From Toxotes chatareus (taxonomy: Eukaryota > Chordata > Actinopteri > Toxotidae), in the NCBI GenBank assembly GCA_016801885.1, contig CM028896.1, positions 3,596,001 through 3,660,000 of the forward strand: a stretch of DNA of 64,000 nucleotides, in the 5' to 3' direction. Positions 63,711 to 64,000 of this stretch are shown in pieces. Position 1 is the stretch's first letter. Each line of letters begins with the position of its first letter. Made by a program: the position numbers and the translations under genes. Under the pieces are notes generated by a model that had not been told where the DNA came from, made no database searches, and worked only from the letters and a program-made list of their open reading frames with translations.

Positions 63711-64000
63711 GAGCTGAGTCTGCTGGAATCAGCAAAACATCACAACAAGCATATTTTCTTTCTGCTAAATAAATAGTCCTGAATAACAAATCAGCTCGTC
63801 ACTGCAGCCTGGGCTGCTCCTCTGTTAATATGGAGAAAACAAAAAATGAGACAGCTACTGCAAATAGCACGTGGATGTCATTATTAAGTATTAAAGTATT
63901 TTGAACTCGCTGTCAGTAACCTCTTCACTTTTAATGACTGAAATCAACTTTTACCGGCTACTCCTGGGACCTGGTTCACTTTTGTATTTCCCCAAAACTA

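Larger units (their letters stand above)
59752..64000 (-). other. cntfr: CNTFR intron, incomplete at the window edge
   Basis: At least 4.2 kb of intron upstream of the KPDPPE exon. It contains an A run (60034-60052), a CTA/AAT microsatellite (60656-60687) and AT-rich sequence. I found no exon for the first fibronectin domain. A 222-codon minus-strand frame (61030-61698) has no motif and low-complexity composition, and is not called. Confidence 0.6.

Overview
The window looks like nuclear DNA of a ray-finned (teleost) fish. Three things point there: spliced exons of a vertebrate cytokine receptor, decayed fish-type transposons (a Tc1/mariner copy with a DNA-binding-domain remnant, a tRNA-derived SINE, a hAT-like MITE and Harbinger remnants), and dense CA/GT microsatellites. 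No bacterial-style gene organisation, CRISPR array, rRNA or intact tRNA was seen. Nearly all long open frames are low-complexity or satellite artefacts.

Layout. Positions 1-1232 are unique DNA with a CpG-richer, promoter-like stretch near 800-1120 but no recognisable gene. A hAT-like MITE (about 1233-1645) and an AAT microsatellite (1754-1786) follow. Positions 1877-32695 form one uninterrupted, single-orientation tandem array of about 30.8 kb, roughly 400 units of about 75 bp. The array is zoned. Its left 3.6 kb has clean 76-bp units, each readable as two diverged 38-bp halves, and many of these carry a 22-bp perfect palindrome containing a CRE octamer TGACGTCA. Both inner flanks are marked by GGTCGAAAA, and a very indel-rich core (about 7.56-30.28 kb) by GGTCAAAA. 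An interspersed repeat (about 32.7-33.27 kb) adjoins the right edge.

From about 39.1 kb to the right edge the window holds the 3' part of a minus-strand gene that I identify as CNTFR, the GPI-anchored ciliary neurotrophic factor receptor alpha. Five coding exons join in frame with GT-AG introns: 59751-59588, 45948-45880, 45712-45592, 41281-41229 and 39824-39696 (178 codons plus stop). They encode the membrane-proximal fibronectin type III domain with its WSDWS motif, a short Pro/Thr/Glu-rich stem and a hydrophobic C-terminal tail suited to GPI attachment. The exons for the signal peptide, Ig-like domain and first fibronectin domain are not in the window and should lie beyond 64000. The large introns contain transposon remnants, microsatellites and purine-rich tracts.

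The two most interesting items are the satellite array (dimeric origin, palindromic CRE-bearing subset, flank/core zoning) and the splice ambiguities at the 3' end of CNTFR, which could produce alternative C-termini. All identifications are from reading the sequence; no database search was possible.
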